Shown here: positions 27,215-36,686 of the stretch, piece after piece
Layout: each line of letters opens with the position of its first letter
Position numbering within the stretch: position 1 is the first letter of the stretch
Notes under the pieces: model-generated
What the model was told of the DNA's origin: nothing
What the model saw: the letters and a program-made list of their open reading frames with translations, nothing else
The model's database searches: none
DNA from: Asticcacaulis excentricus
Lineage (GTDB): Bacteria > Pseudomonadota > Alphaproteobacteria > Caulobacterales > Caulobacteraceae
Direction: 5' to 3'
NCBI RefSeq assembly: GCF_003966695.1
Contig: NZ_AP018828.1
Span: 1 to 64,000, forward strand
Length of the DNA: 64,000 bases
Translations under genes and position numbers: made by a program

Positions 27215-28699
27215 CTACGCCACCAGGGCTTCGACATTTTCTTTCACCTCTTCAGAGGCTTGCGCCACGTCGTTGAAGGTAGTGCTCAGATGGCTGAGCT
27301 TTTCGTCGATCTCGTGCACCGCGGTCACCGCCGCCTGCATATTGCCCGATATTTCGGCGCTGACGGCGTTTTGCTGCTCGATAGCCGAGGCGACACCGGC
27401 GACATTGTCCATTACCGCCGTCATGCTGGAGGTGATGATGCCCAGCGCGCCCACCACCTCGGTCGTCACCGTCTGCATGTTGGCGATTTCCTTGGAGATG
27501 GTCTCCGTGGAACGCGCCGCCTGATTGGCCAGCGACTTAACCTCAGACGCCACGACGGCAAAGCCCCGGCCCGCTTCGCCCGCGCGCGCCGACTCGATGG
27601 TGGCATTGAGCGCCAGAAGATTGATCTGGCTGGCGATTTCACGGATCATTTCGACCACATTGTTCATCGAGGTCGCTGAGTCGTTGAGCGCCCCGGCAGA
27701 CTTCCCGGCCCCTTCGGCGTGACGGAAGATGCCTTCGACGCTTTCGCGCGCCTGACCCATATTGCCGGCGATTTCCTTGACGCTGGCGCTCAGTTCCTCA
27801 GACGCAGCCGCTACGGCATTGACCACCGAGCCGGTTTCTGTCGAGGCCGTCGAGGCCGTGGCCGCCATCTGTGTCGCTTCGACCATCTGTTTGACGACGC
27901 CGTTCAACTGCCGATCGACCTCACGGCTCAGTTGTTCATTGCGCAGACGGCGTTTGACGGCCTCGGTCGTGTCGGTAGCGAACTTAACCACCTTGATGAC
28001 CGCACCCGTGTCATCAAAGACGGGATTGTAGGAGGCCTGAATATAGACTTCCCGACCACCCTTCCCCAGACGCCGGTATTCCGCCGCCTGAAACTCACCG
28101 CGTTGCAGTCGCTCCCAGAACTGCCGGTAGTCTGCGGACTGCGCGTATTGCGGTTCACAAAAGAGGCGGTGATGCTGACCGACGATCTCCTTGAGGCTAT
28201 AGCCCAGGGTTTTCAGAAAATTGTCATTGGCGGTCAGAATCTCGCCCTGCGGCGTGAATTCGATGACCGCCTGAGCGCGGGAAATGGCGTCGACCTTGCC
28301 CGCATGATCAAGGGATTTCGCCTTGGCCTCGGTGATATCGGCGGCGATTTTCAGCACCCGCACGACCTTACCGCTCTTGTCCTTGACGGGGTTATAGCTG
28401 GCCTGAAGCCAGACGATCTTGCCATGATTGCCGATGCGCTTGAATTCGCCCGCCTGAAAGCGTCCGGCGGCCAGATCGCTCCAGAAATGGCGGTAAGCCT
28501 CAGAATTCACATAGTCGGGCAGGCAAAAGAGTCTGTGATGCTGACCGACCACTTCGCGCTCGCTATAGCCCACCGCCGCCAGAAAATTGGCATTGGCCGA
28601 AATGATCTTGCCGTCCGGCGTGAACTGGATGATCGCCTGCGACGTATGCAATGCGTCAAGTACAGCTTTGTCCAGGCTGGTGTTTGAACCGAAAAACAC
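27215..28699 (-). CDS. soluble methyl-accepting chemoreceptor with two tandem PAS domains
   Basis: The protein has 494 residues and no membrane span or HAMP domain. Two PAS domains at about residues 20-125 and 140-245 are near copies of each other ([10 protein letters not shown] and [17 protein letters not shown] in both), so one arose by internal duplication. The rest is a receptor signalling domain with the hairpin tip core [20 protein letters not shown] and [17 protein letters not shown]. The layout equals that of BdlA and other cytoplasmic energy or redox sensors. No chemotaxis genes are next to it. A palindrome GATAATGCCATTATC lies at 28829-28843, upstream of its promoter region. Confidence 0.93.
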   Translation of the reverse strand: MFFGSNTSLDKAVLDALHTSQAIIQFTPDGKIISANANFLAAVGYSEREVVGQHHRLFCLPDYVNSEAYRHFWSDLAAGRFQAGEFKRIGNHGKIVWLQASYNPVKDKSGKVVRVLKIAADITEAKAKSLDHAGKVDAISRAQAVIEFTPQGEILTANDNFLKTLGYSLKEIVGQHHRLFCEPQYAQSADYRQFWERLQRGEFQAAEYRRLGKGGREVYIQASYNPVFDDTGAVIKVVKFATDTTEAVKRRLRNEQLSREVDRQLNGVVKQMVEATQMAATASTASTETGSVVNAVAAASEELSASVKEIAGNMGQARESVEGIFRHAEGAGKSAGALNDSATSMNNVVEMIREIASQINLLALNATIESARAGEAGRGFAVVASEVKSLANQAARSTETISKEIANMQTVTTEVVGALGIITSSMTAVMDNVAGVASAIEQQNAVSAEISGNMQAAVTAVHEIDEKLSHLSTTFNDVAQASEEVKENVEALVA

Positions 28700-28828
28700 G
28701 TTAATTCACCCTATCCCTACGCGGACCCTATGGTATCCGCTCAGCCTTAATTTACCGCAGCTTCAAGGCTCTTTCCGGCCTCTGATGCATCACTGCGCCT
28801 GATTTTGGGGCACAAACCTTAATGCGCT

Positions 28829-28843
28829 GATAATGCCATTATC
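28829..28843. promoter_or_regulatory. small palindrome upstream of the chemoreceptor gene
   Basis: GATAAT-GCC-ATTATC is a perfect 6+6 palindrome in the gap between the LuxR-type gene and the chemoreceptor. It lies about 130 bp upstream of the receptor start. It could be an operator, but no partner site was found. Confidence 0.3.
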
Positions 28844-28881
28844 GTTAGTAGGGTCTTTACGCCTCACTATATAGGTGTCGC

Positions 28882-29622
28882 TCAGGCAATCACCTTGCGG
28901 CGCAAGGCTTCGGCCACCGCGTGGGTGCGCCCGCGCACGCCCATCTTCTTCCCCGCCGACTTGGCATAGGTATAGATGGTATCGGTGGTGTAACCGGTCA
29001 CCTGATGGATGGCGGGCACCTCAAGACCATCGGCAAAGTGTTTGAGGCAGGCCAGTTCGCCGTCGGACAGGCCCAGATGCTGGTTCATGGCGCCGAGAAG
29101 CTGATCCGACAGTTCGGCGTGCACCACGCGCGTCGTCATTTCGAGGATGAATTTTTCGTGATCATTAAACGGCGTGGCCCGGCAGAAGGTCACGCCGCCG
29201 AAGCGGTGTTCACCATTGAAAAAACCGACGGCGCTGCGCGTCGTGATATCGAACTGCCGCTCCAGTTGCCGGATGCGCTCGACGCCGGGCCCGGTCAGCA
29301 CGTCGGGCCCCAGATCGTGCCAACTCCCCCAATGCTGCTCCGCCGTCATCAGGTAGGACATGGGGTCCTGATGATAGAGCTTTTCAGTGAGGAACAGGCG
29401 GATAAACGCTTCCGGCATATCCGAAGCCAGCATGACGCCACGCCCGACCCCCAGCCCGAAAAAAGCAAGACCCGACATGGCAAAGCTGTCGAAAGGCACG
29501 ATCTGGCGCAGGGTTTCCATCATCGGGTGCCGGGCGTGAGCGCGCCCGAACTGATTGGCGATCACTTCCATCGCCGCCTGCCGGGCGGGGTCCGCGACAC
29601 GCTTGGAGATATAGCTGGGCAT
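28882..29622 (-). CDS. orphan LuxR-family transcription regulator
   Basis: The protein has 246 residues. The N-terminal two-thirds (about 1-170) resembles an autoinducer-binding-type sensor fold, with MEVIANQFGRAHARHPMMET and WGSWHDLGPD. The C-terminal LuxR helix-turn-helix reads LSDGELACLKHFADGLEVPA, then TTDTIYTYAKSAGKKMGVRG, the latter in place of the usual V..H...I..KL. There is no luxI-type synthase in the window, so it would be a solo regulator answering an exogenous or unknown ligand. It stands alone, downstream of the esterase gene. Confidence 0.8.
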   Translation of the reverse strand: MPSYISKRVADPARQAAMEVIANQFGRAHARHPMMETLRQIVPFDSFAMSGLAFFGLGVGRGVMLASDMPEAFIRLFLTEKLYHQDPMSYLMTAEQHWGSWHDLGPDVLTGPGVERIRQLERQFDITTRSAVGFFNGEHRFGGVTFCRATPFNDHEKFILEMTTRVVHAELSDQLLGAMNQHLGLSDGELACLKHFADGLEVPAIHQVTGYTTDTIYTYAKSAGKKMGVRGRTHAVAEALRRKVIA

Positions 29623-29637
29623 GTACCGTCCGATTCA

Positions 29638-29660
29638 ATGAAAAACCAGTCCGGTTTCAT
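29638..29660. promoter_or_regulatory. imperfect inverted repeat in front of the luxR-type gene
   Basis: ATGAAAAACC and GGTTTCAT are inverted around CAGTCC-like sequence, 16 bp upstream of the start codon. Its place suits autoregulation by the LuxR-type protein. The two arms differ by two bases in length. Confidence 0.3.
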
Positions 29661-29736
29661 TTATACCGCGAAGGCGCGTTTGCAAACGTCTTCATCCGCC
29701 AAACGCCCAACTTGTCGCCCGCTCCGACGTCTGAGC

Positions 29737-30870
29737 TTATTTGCGCGCCTGGGTAAACAGCGTCGCCGACTCCGTCTGCGCCTTTTGCGCCTCAGGGACA
29801 TAGGCCGTGGTTTGCAGGAAGGCGTGGATCAGGCTGGGGTAGTGCAGGCGTTTGACCATCACCCCCGCCCCGCTCAGCTTGTCGGTAAAGGCGCGCTGTG
29901 AGTCTTTCAGCGGATCAAAGCCCGCCGTGACGATCACCGTAGCCGGCAGGCCTTTCAGGTCGGCCTGCATCGGGGAGGCGTCTTCAGCGGGCGGCGTCGT
30001 GCCGGCGGGATAGACCTGCGCCGCCAGATACTCCAGATTGTCGGCATCAAGCCCGTAGCCGCTGCCCAACTCCGTCATCGACGGATAGCTGTTCACCCGA
30101 TCCACCCCCGGATAGTAGAGCAGAAGCCCCGTTGGACGGACCGCCGCCTTTTTCTGTTTCAACGCCACCGACAGGGCCAAGGTGCCGCCCGCACTGTCGC
30201 CGCCGAGGCTCAGGCGTTTCATATCGCCGCCGAACTCTTTGGCGTGCGCGGCCACCCAAGTCCAGGCGTCTTCGGCGTCCTGATGCGCCGCCGGGTACGG
30301 GTGTTCAGGGGCCAGCCGATAGCCGGGGGCGACCACGATCATCTTCAGGTCGCGCGCCAGTGCCCGCAGGCTGGGGTCAAAGGCGTCCAGGCTGCCGAAC
30401 ATGAAGCCGCCGCCGTGATAATAGACCAGAACCGGGGCGGATTTGACGCCCTGCAAGGCCGCCGGGACGAAGATCCGCACGGGCAGGTCGCCGCCGCGCG
30501 TCGGGATGCTCCGGTCGCTGGCCAGTACGCCTTCGACCGGCGCAGTGCGCGTCGCCCAGTAGCGATCGAGCGCGGCGCGCGTGGCGTTACGCCCGGCCTC
30601 AGTGGCATAGACGGCGCGCATCTGCGCCTTGACGGCAGGCGTCGCCGCCGGGCGCGTCACGTTTTCCAGCACGTATTGCAGACGCGGATCGAGCGCGTGG
30701 CCTTCTGACACTTCGCGCGGCCCTTTGAGGTGGGCGATAAACCATGCCTCGTCCTGCTGCATGAAGGCGACGGCCTGCGCCTCGACAGGCGTCGGCACGA
30801 TGGGTTCAGCCGCCAGCGGCGTGGTCATAAGGCAGGCTCCGACGGTCAGCACAGGCAGCAGGTGTTTCAT
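29737..30870 (-). CDS. secreted alpha/beta-hydrolase esterase (hormone-sensitive lipase family)
   Basis: The protein has 377 residues with a signal peptide (MKHLLPVLTVGACLMTTPLAAEP). The oxyanion-hole motif VYYHGGGFMFGS and the nucleophile elbow LGGDSAGGTLALS define the HSL/GDSAG group. The Asp (ASPMQADLKGLPATVIVTAGFDPL) and the His (HAFLQTT) complete the triad. It probably hydrolyses short-chain esters in the periplasm. The palindrome at 30936-30951, shared with the TetR regulator and with the hydroxybutyrate genes, lies 65 bp upstream, which suggests common control. Its precise substrate is not known. Confidence 0.9.
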   Translation of the reverse strand: MKHLLPVLTVGACLMTTPLAAEPIVPTPVEAQAVAFMQQDEAWFIAHLKGPREVSEGHALDPRLQYVLENVTRPAATPAVKAQMRAVYATEAGRNATRAALDRYWATRTAPVEGVLASDRSIPTRGGDLPVRIFVPAALQGVKSAPVLVYYHGGGFMFGSLDAFDPSLRALARDLKMIVVAPGYRLAPEHPYPAAHQDAEDAWTWVAAHAKEFGGDMKRLSLGGDSAGGTLALSVALKQKKAAVRPTGLLLYYPGVDRVNSYPSMTELGSGYGLDADNLEYLAAQVYPAGTTPPAEDASPMQADLKGLPATVIVTAGFDPLKDSQRAFTDKLSGAGVMVKRLHYPSLIHAFLQTTAYVPEAQKAQTESATLFTQARK

Positions 30871-30935
30871 GTGGCGTCTCCCGGTGTTGTTTTACGGAGA
30901 GCATGACCGCATCCCCTGCCGGGCGCAACGAGAAA

Positions 30936-30951
30936 TTCAACAGCCGTGGAA
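30936..30951. promoter_or_regulatory. TetR-type palindrome, site 1 (ahead of the esterase)
   Basis: TTCAACAGCCGTGGAA matches site 3 (31820-31835) at 15 of 16 positions. It sits 1 bp after the stop of the TetR gene and about 65 bp upstream of the esterase start. Confidence 0.6.
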
Positions 30952-30952
30952 C

Positions 30953-31660
30953 TTACAGCGTGACGGCCGCCTTTGCGTGGTCTTCCATGGCCTGAAACGC
31001 CCCCAGATGAAAGCTGATCAGGTGCTCATAGGCGTCTTCGGCGTCGTCCGACCGGCAAAGCCCATTCGACAGGTGGTCGATGCGCCCGGTCGAGGCCATG
31101 GTCAGGGTCAAAGCCCCCGACAGGCAATGATAACCCCAGTACAGCTCGCGGTCAGCGACGTGCGGCAGGACGCGGCGCAGGGCGTCGATGAATTTGAGGA
31201 TCAGGCGGTCGAAATGCGTGGTCATCATCGGGGCCAGCACGCCCGACGAATTGACCTGCGCCACCAGCCGGCAATAGTTGCGAAAGCCCGGATCGGCGGC
31301 GGCGTGCATGGTCTGCACCGGCACGATAAAGGCGCGCAGGATCGACTCCAGCGTGGGCGCCTCTTCGCTTTCCAGCACCGCACGCAGCGCCGCCTCGCGC
31401 CGGTCATTGAGCACCAAAGCCCGCCGCCCGAAGACCGCGTCGTAGAGGCCTTGTTTGGACTCGAAATAGTAGTTGGGCAGGGCCACATCGACGCCCGCCG
31501 CCTGTGCCACCTGACGCACCGTCACCCCGTCAAACCCGTGCTGTGAGAACAGGGCCTCGGCCGCATCCAGCACCAGATCACGGCGCGAGGGCGCATCCGA
31601 CACCTTGCGGCGTCCCTTGGGGCTTTTGACGATCGGTTCAGGGACAGAGTCGGGCGGCAT
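30953..31660 (-). CDS. TetR-family regulator, probable controller of the esterase/hydroxybutyrate regulon
   Basis: The protein has 235 residues. A charged N-terminus of about 25 residues precedes the DNA-binding domain (LVLDAAEALFSQHGFDGVTV, RQVAQAAGVDVALPNYYFES). The C-terminal ligand domain (about 120-235) has the CecR/DUF1956-like pattern LPHVADRELYWGYHCLSGAL. It is divergent from the alpha/beta hydrolase gene; the gap has two palindromes of one type (31789-31804 and 31820-31835). A third lies just past its own stop and a fourth between the hydroxybutyrate dehydrogenase and CoA-transferase genes. Confidence 0.85.
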   Translation of the reverse strand: MPPDSVPEPIVKSPKGRRKVSDAPSRRDLVLDAAEALFSQHGFDGVTVRQVAQAAGVDVALPNYYFESKQGLYDAVFGRRALVLNDRREAALRAVLESEEAPTLESILRAFIVPVQTMHAAADPGFRNYCRLVAQVNSSGVLAPMMTTHFDRLILKFIDALRRVLPHVADRELYWGYHCLSGALTLTMASTGRIDHLSNGLCRSDDAEDAYEHLISFHLGAFQAMEDHAKAAVTL

Positions 31661-31788
31661 GTATCCACGGGATGAGATTCGATGATGGTTCCGTCTAACA
31701 CAGGCGCGCAGATGGCGAAAAGGAAAACGTTTTCCCTCCGTTCGTCTGCGAATACAGGGTGCGCCGATTTGGCCACAGCAGGGTTAAT

Positions 31789-31804
31789 TTCAACGGAAAT
31801 TGAA
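31789..31804. promoter_or_regulatory. TetR-type palindrome, site 2
   Basis: TTCAACGGAAATTGAA has the same TTCAAC/YTTGAA outer bases as sites 1, 3 and 4. It is 31 bp from site 3, about three helix turns, in the gap between the divergent TetR and hydrolase genes. Confidence 0.55.
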
Positions 31805-31813
31805 TTTAGCGGC

Positions 31814-31842
31814 TTGACATTCAACAGCCGTTGAAAAATCCT
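31814..31842 (+). promoter_or_regulatory. promoter with TetR-type palindrome (site 3) in its spacer
   Basis: TTGACA (31814-31819) is followed directly by the perfect palindrome TTCAACAGCCGTTGAA (31820-31835). A weak -10 candidate AATCCT begins at 31837. The operator would fill the -35/-10 spacer, a usual way for TetR proteins to block transcription. The hydrolase gene starts 64 bp downstream. Confidence 0.6.
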
Positions 31843-31906
31843 CTGACCACCGGCCCGCGCACAGAAGCCGGACCTACACGGGAAAAACAGCACAGGACAC
31901 AATGCC

Positions 31907-32797
31907 ATGTCGGCAGGGTTAACCTACGACGACGTGACCTATTACAGCGGCGCGGATTCGCTGGGCAGCGGACGCCTGAGCCTGTACGCCCGCGACTATA
32001 ACCCGACGGCTGAGCACGTGGTGATCTGCCTGCACGGCCTGACGCGCAACAGCGCCGATTTCGAGCCGCTGATGGCGCACCTGCCTGCCGATCATCGCTT
32101 TATCATCCCGGATCAGCGCGGGCGCGGGCGCTCGGACTATGACAGCGAACCGGCCCACTATGCGCTCGGCGTCTATGTGCAGGACATGCTGGCCCTGATG
32201 GCGCATCTGGGGGTGGAACGCGCCACCTTTATCGGTACGTCTATGGGCGGGCTGATCTCGATGCTGCTGGCGGCCACCGCGCCGCAGTCCGTGCGCGGCA
32301 TCGTGCTCAACGACATAGGCCCGAAGCTGTCGCCCGAAGGGCTGGAGCGCATCCGCGGCTATGTCGGCAAAGGGAAGCCGGTCGCCACCTGGGCTGATGC
32401 GGCGGAAAACACCCGCCTGATCAATGCCGAAGCCTTCCCCGGTTTCGGTCCTGACGACTGGCTGGCCTTTGCGCGCCGCACCCACGTGGAGGTCGCGGGC
32501 CGCCCTGTCCCCGCCTATGATCCGGCCATAGCGGCGGGCATGGCACCGGGCAGTCAGGCCGTCGCCCCGCCCGAACTGTGGGACCTGTGGGCCGGGCTGA
32601 AAGACATACCCGTCCTGGCTCTGCGCGGGGCCCTGTCCGACCTCCTGTCGGCGGAGACCTTGCAACGCATGGGCGACACCCACCCGCAGACGCGCACCGT
32701 CACCGTCCCCGACCGGGGCCACGCGCCCCTGCTGGACGAACCGGTGGCCCTGTCGGCCATCCAAGCCTTTTTGCGGGAACAGGCCCTGCGCCCCTGA
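31907..32797 (+). CDS. alpha/beta-fold hydrolase
   Basis: The protein has 296 residues and no signal peptide, so it is cytoplasmic. Motifs are CLHGLTRNSADFEPL (oxyanion hole), PDQRGRGRSDYDSE, the nucleophile elbow FIGTSMGGLISM, and the His in VTVPDRGHAPLLDE, all typical of epoxide-hydrolase/lactonase-like alpha/beta hydrolases. It probably cleaves an ester or lactone taken in by the receptor or carrier encoded downstream. Its promoter carries the TetR-type operator. The following TonB receptor gene is in the same direction 63 bp away. Confidence 0.88.
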   Translation: MSAGLTYDDVTYYSGADSLGSGRLSLYARDYNPTAEHVVICLHGLTRNSADFEPLMAHLPADHRFIIPDQRGRGRSDYDSEPAHYALGVYVQDMLALMAHLGVERATFIGTSMGGLISMLLAATAPQSVRGIVLNDIGPKLSPEGLERIRGYVGKGKPVATWADAAENTRLINAEAFPGFGPDDWLAFARRTHVEVAGRPVPAYDPAIAAGMAPGSQAVAPPELWDLWAGLKDIPVLALRGALSDLLSAETLQRMGDTHPQTRTVTVPDRGHAPLLDEPVALSAIQAFLREQALRP

Positions 32798-32860
32798 TCC
32801 GGGCGTTGGTCGCTGCCGCCTCAAGTATGCGTTTCAACTATAAACCTACAGGGAAACCCC

Positions 32861-35125
32861 ATGAAACAGACCTTCAAACCCTTGCTGATGGCCTCTGTGG
32901 CCAGCCTCGGCACCCTTCTCGGCCTCGCCGCGCCGCAGGCCTTTGCTCAAACCGCACCCCAGCCCGCCGCTTCCGCCGATGAGGTGACCGACGTCGTCGT
33001 CACCGCCCGTCGCCGCGCCGAAACCCTGAAAGACGTGCCGATCGCCGTCTCCACCTTCTCTTCGGCCAAGCTGGACCAGACCGGCGCACAGGACATCACC
33101 GCGCTTCAGCAACAAGCCCCCAACATGACGCTTCAGGTGGCGCGCGGCTCCAACTCGACCCTGATCGCCTTCATCCGCGGCGTGGGTCAGCAGGACCCGC
33201 TGTGGGGCTTTGAACCGGGCGTCGGCCTCTATGTCGATGACGTCTATGTGGCGCGTCCGCAAGGCGCCGTGCTCGACATCTATGATGTGCAGCGCGTCGA
33301 AGTGCTGCGCGGCCCGCAAGGCACCCTCTATGGCCGCAACACCATCGGCGGCGCCATCAAATACGTCACCAAGCCGCTGGACATGACCTCGCCCACCTTT
33401 ATGGCGCGCGGCTCGCTGGGCAGCTATAATCAACGCGACCTCGTCCTGACCGGCTCGATCCCCCTGACGGATCAGTTCGCCGTCGGCGCGGCGATTGCCA
33501 AATATAACCGTGACGGCTTCGGCAAGAACCTGTTCACCGGCGCCGAGCATTACAACAAGGACGTCACCGCGGTCCGCCTGAGCGCCGAATATAACCCGAC
33601 GGACAAGCTGTCGCTGCGTCTCGCCTATGACCGCACACAGGACGATTCCAACGCCCGTCACGGTCACCGCGAAACCACGGCCCTGAACTCCGCAGGCGGC
33701 CCGCTGTACACCGGCACGCAGGCCGTGTGGAACACGCCACCGGCCGATCCGTATGACACCTATGCGGGTCTGGGCGACAAGAACAAGGTCGAAACCGACG
33801 GCGTGTCGCTGACGGCGGAATACAAGATCTCGGACACGCTGACCTTCAAGTCGATCTCAGCCGTGCGTTCGGGTGAGACGGCGACGAAGATCGACTTCGA
33901 CAACACGCCGGGCGGCTTCATGGACGTGCCGGCCAAGTACGAAGACACGCAGGCCACGCAGGAACTTCAGTTCACCTATGGCGGCGAACGCTGGTCGTGG
34001 GTGGCCGGTCTCTTCTATCTCAACAGCACGGCCTCGGGCGCGTTCGACACCACCATCCTCGGTAATGCCGCCACCACCCTGACCCAGGGCAAGGTGCGCA
34101 CCAACTCCATCGCCGCCTTTGCCGACTTTAACTACAAGCTGACGGACAAGTGGTCGCTGTCGTTCGGCGGCCGCTACACCAAGGATAACAAGCGCGGCAC
34201 CGTCTATCGCGCCAACTATGCCGGGGCCCCCTCGCCCGTCTTCGGCGGCAAGGGTGCGGTGACGCTGCTGCGCTCAAACTACTCCAACGACAAATCGTTC
34301 GACAAGTTCACGCCACGCATCTCGCTGTCCTACGCCTTTACCCCGGCCCTGACTGGCTATGCGGCCATTTCCGAAGGCTTCAAGTCCGGTGGCTTCGACA
34401 TGCGCGGCGACGTTATCCTGACCCCCTCGACCGTCAATGGCTACAATCCGGAAACCGTCCTCAGCAAGGAAATCGGCCTGAAAGGCACCACCTTTGACGG
34501 CCTGATGAACTTCACCTTCGCTCTGTTCGACTCGAAGTACGACGACATGCAGATCACCCGTCAGACCCCGGTGGGCGCGACGGTGGCCTCTCAGGTCGAA
34601 AACGCCGGTAAGGCCTCGATCCGCGGCGCGGAATTCGAAGGGACGCTGCGCTTCTCAGACAAGCTGACCGGCAATTTCGCCCTCGGCTATACCGATGCCA
34701 AGTTCGACGAATTCATCAGCTACAACGTGCTGACCGCCTCTTACGTCAATCTGGCAGGTGTCTATAAGTTCCAGATGACGCCGGAATGGACCAATAATTT
34801 TGGCCTGACCTACAAGACGGACGCCTTTGGCGGCTCGCTGGTGGTGTCGCCGCAGGCCAGCTACCGCTCCGACATGCAGATGTTCGAAGCGGCCAATACC
34901 GCCCTCGATCAGAAGGCCTACTGGCTCTATGATATGGGCGTCACCTGGACCGCGCCGGGCGCCAAATACAAGGTCGGCCTCTATGGCCGCAACCTCGGCG
35001 ATGAGCGCTACCGCACGGGGGGCTATAACTTCCCCAGCAGCGTATCGCCGCTGTTCGGCAACTCGGTCTCGGCCTTCTACGGCGCGCCGCGCACCGTGAC
35101 CCTTACTCTGGAATATCGTTACTAA
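32861..35125 (+). CDS. TonB-dependent outer-membrane receptor
   Basis: The protein has 754 residues. A signal peptide (LMASVASLGTLLGLAAPQAFA) is followed by a TonB box-like segment (DVVVTARRR), the plug domain (FIRGVGQQDPLWGFEPGVGLY, VLRGPQGTLYGRNTIGGAIK), then the 22-strand barrel ending in a terminal aromatic strand (VTLTLEYRY). It imports a ligand with energy from TonB-ExbBD. The neighbours suggest an ester or small organic ligand rather than iron; I cannot tell which. It is followed by a strong terminator. Confidence 0.95.
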   Translation: MKQTFKPLLMASVASLGTLLGLAAPQAFAQTAPQPAASADEVTDVVVTARRRAETLKDVPIAVSTFSSAKLDQTGAQDITALQQQAPNMTLQVARGSNSTLIAFIRGVGQQDPLWGFEPGVGLYVDDVYVARPQGAVLDIYDVQRVEVLRGPQGTLYGRNTIGGAIKYVTKPLDMTSPTFMARGSLGSYNQRDLVLTGSIPLTDQFAVGAAIAKYNRDGFGKNLFTGAEHYNKDVTAVRLSAEYNPTDKLSLRLAYDRTQDDSNARHGHRETTALNSAGGPLYTGTQAVWNTPPADPYDTYAGLGDKNKVETDGVSLTAEYKISDTLTFKSISAVRSGETATKIDFDNTPGGFMDVPAKYEDTQATQELQFTYGGERWSWVAGLFYLNSTASGAFDTTILGNAATTLTQGKVRTNSIAAFADFNYKLTDKWSLSFGGRYTKDNKRGTVYRANYAGAPSPVFGGKGAVTLLRSNYSNDKSFDKFTPRISLSYAFTPALTGYAAISEGFKSGGFDMRGDVILTPSTVNGYNPETVLSKEIGLKGTTFDGLMNFTFALFDSKYDDMQITRQTPVGATVASQVENAGKASIRGAEFEGTLRFSDKLTGNFALGYTDAKFDEFISYNVLTASYVNLAGVYKFQMTPEWTNNFGLTYKTDAFGGSLVVSPQASYRSDMQMFEAANTALDQKAYWLYDMGVTWTAPGAKYKVGLYGRNLGDERYRTGGYNFPSSVSPLFGNSVSAFYGAPRTVTLTLEYRY

Positions 35126-35150
35126 GTAACGAATTAAGGTCTGTATCCTG

Positions 35151-35192
35151 ACCTCTCTCCCGTGACCCCCTACGGGAGAGAGGTTCTTTTTC
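35151..35192 (+). terminator. intrinsic terminator after the TonB receptor gene
   Basis: ACCTCTCTCCCGT and ACGGGAGAGAGGT form a perfect 13-bp stem around GACCCCCT, followed by TCTTTTT. It ends the hydrolase/receptor unit. Confidence 0.9.
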
Positions 35193-35246
35193 CGAGCGCA
35201 TTCGTCGGCTCAGTTGAGCCGCCGCATGGCTCTCATCTTTTGCAAC

Positions 35247-35303
35247 GCCTCATGTGTTTCCGAAAAGTGCCAAGAAAGTGTTTTGCACTTTTCGGCATGA
35301 GGC
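35247..35303. repeat. bulged hairpin element, copy 2 (ahead of the MFS gene)
   Basis: Outer stem GCCTCATG/CATGAGGC, a 5-nt left bulge TGTTT, and inner stem CCGAAAAGTGC/GCACTTTTCGG: 19 perfect base pairs in all around a 14-nt loop. It ends 1 nt before the Shine-Dalgarno AAGGG of the MFS gene. Layout equals the elements at 22816 and 56818, although the loop differs. Confidence 0.75.
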
Positions 35304-35316
35304 TAAGGGTCCACCC

Positions 35317-36582
35317 ATGTCCAGCCCCACCCCCGACGCGGCCCCGATCAAGGGGCGTTATCTGGCCCTGTTTGCCCTGATCGTCGTCTATACGTTCAAC
35401 TTCCTCGACCGGCAGATCATCTCGATCCTGAAAGACCCCATCGCGCAGGAACTGGGCCTCAGCGATACGCAACTGGGGCTGATGGGCGGGCTGGCCTTTG
35501 CGCTGCTCTACACCACCCTGGCCATTCCGGTGGCGTGGCTGGCCGACCGGACCTCGCGCGTGTGGATCATGACCACGGCTCTGGCCGTCTGGTCCGGCTT
35601 CACCGCCCTGTGCGGTCTGGCGCAGAACTTCACCCATCTGTTTATTGCCCGCATGGGCGTCGGCGTCGGCGAAGCGGGTGGCGTCGCCCCGGCCTACAGC
35701 CTGATTGCCGATTATTTTCCGCCGAAACAGCGGGCCAAGGCGCTGGCCATCTATTCGTTTGGTATTCCGGTGGGCTCCGCCGCCGGTGTGCTGTTCGGCG
35801 GGCTTCTGGCCGCGAAGGTGGACTGGCGATTTGCCTTTATCGCCATCGGGCTGGCGGGCATTCTGATCGCGCCGCTGTTCCGCCTGATGGTCAAGGACCC
35901 ACCGCGCGGACGCTATGACGCCGCTGCGGGCAAGCCGCTGGGCTTTATCGCTGCGTGCAAGCTGGCCTTCGCCAAGCCGACCTTCTGGCTCCTGTCGTTC
36001 GGGGCCGCCTGTTCGTCCATGGTCTCTTATGGTTTCATGTACTGGCTGCCGACCTTCCTGTCGCGCTCGCTGCACCTCGACCTCGTGTCGCGCTCATGGT
36101 TTCTGGCCGCCCTTCTGTTCATCGGCGGCGTGGCCGGCATGGCGCTGGGCGGCGTGCTGGGCGACAAGCTGGGGCAGAAGTCCAAGCGCGCCTATCCGCT
36201 CATCCCGTGCGTCGCCTTTATCATCTCGGTACCGCTCTACGCGCTGGGCGTGCTGGCCACCACGCCGGAGACAGCCTTTGCCCTGTTCCTGCTGCCGCAG
36301 GCGCTGGGCCTGATGTGGCTGGGCCCGGTGCTGACGGCGGTTCAGCATCTGGGGCCGGGCCATTCGCGCACCATGATCTCGTCGCTGTTCCTGCTGATCA
36401 ACAACCTGATCGGCATTGCGGTGGGGACGTGGTTCTTCGGTGCGGCGTCGGACTATCTGAAGCCCCTCTATGGCGACGCCTCGATCAAGTACGCCTTCCT
36501 GGCGGGCCTGAGCTTCTATGTGCTGGCGGCGATCCTGCTGTTCTTCGCCTCGCTGCGCATCCGCCGCGACTGGGTGGATTAG
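35317..36582 (+). CDS. MFS transporter (Spinster-like group)
   Basis: The protein has 421 residues from ATG 35317 with AAGGG upstream. An in-frame GTG at 35254 would put 21 residues of hairpin sequence in front and is unlikely. About 12 spans are present. Signatures are FNFLDRQIISIL in span 1, AWLADRTSRVWIM in the loop 2-3 region and GVGVGEAGGVAPAY in span 4/5. Members move organic acids, sugars or lipids. Its place between a TonB receptor and hydroxybutyrate genes suggests it imports the acid released by the hydrolases, but this is inference. Confidence 0.9.
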   Translation: MSSPTPDAAPIKGRYLALFALIVVYTFNFLDRQIISILKDPIAQELGLSDTQLGLMGGLAFALLYTTLAIPVAWLADRTSRVWIMTTALAVWSGFTALCGLAQNFTHLFIARMGVGVGEAGGVAPAYSLIADYFPPKQRAKALAIYSFGIPVGSAAGVLFGGLLAAKVDWRFAFIAIGLAGILIAPLFRLMVKDPPRGRYDAAAGKPLGFIAACKLAFAKPTFWLLSFGAACSSMVSYGFMYWLPTFLSRSLHLDLVSRSWFLAALLFIGGVAGMALGGVLGDKLGQKSKRAYPLIPCVAFIISVPLYALGVLATTPETAFALFLLPQALGLMWLGPVLTAVQHLGPGHSRTMISSLFLLINNLIGIAVGTWFFGAASDYLKPLYGDASIKYAFLAGLSFYVLAAILLFFASLRIRRDWVD

Positions 36583-36684
36583 ATCATCATGTTTAGCCCC
36601 TCACCGGGTGCGGCCTGCGCCACCTTGGCCGCCGCTGCAATGGCGGCTTGAGCGGAATGATTTTAGAAATCATCCCGCTCTAAT
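36583..36684. repeat. dispersed ~100-bp intergenic repeat, copy A (inverted orientation)
   Basis: The reverse complement reads AGAGCGGGATGATTTC, then AATCATTCCGCTCAAGCCGC, GGCGGCCAAGGTGGCG and GAGGGGCTAAACATGATGAT. Copies B (41844) and C (56625) match along the whole length. It begins right after the MFS stop codon and ends 2 bp before the convergent dehydrogenase stop. Confidence 0.85.
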
Positions 36685-36686
36685 AC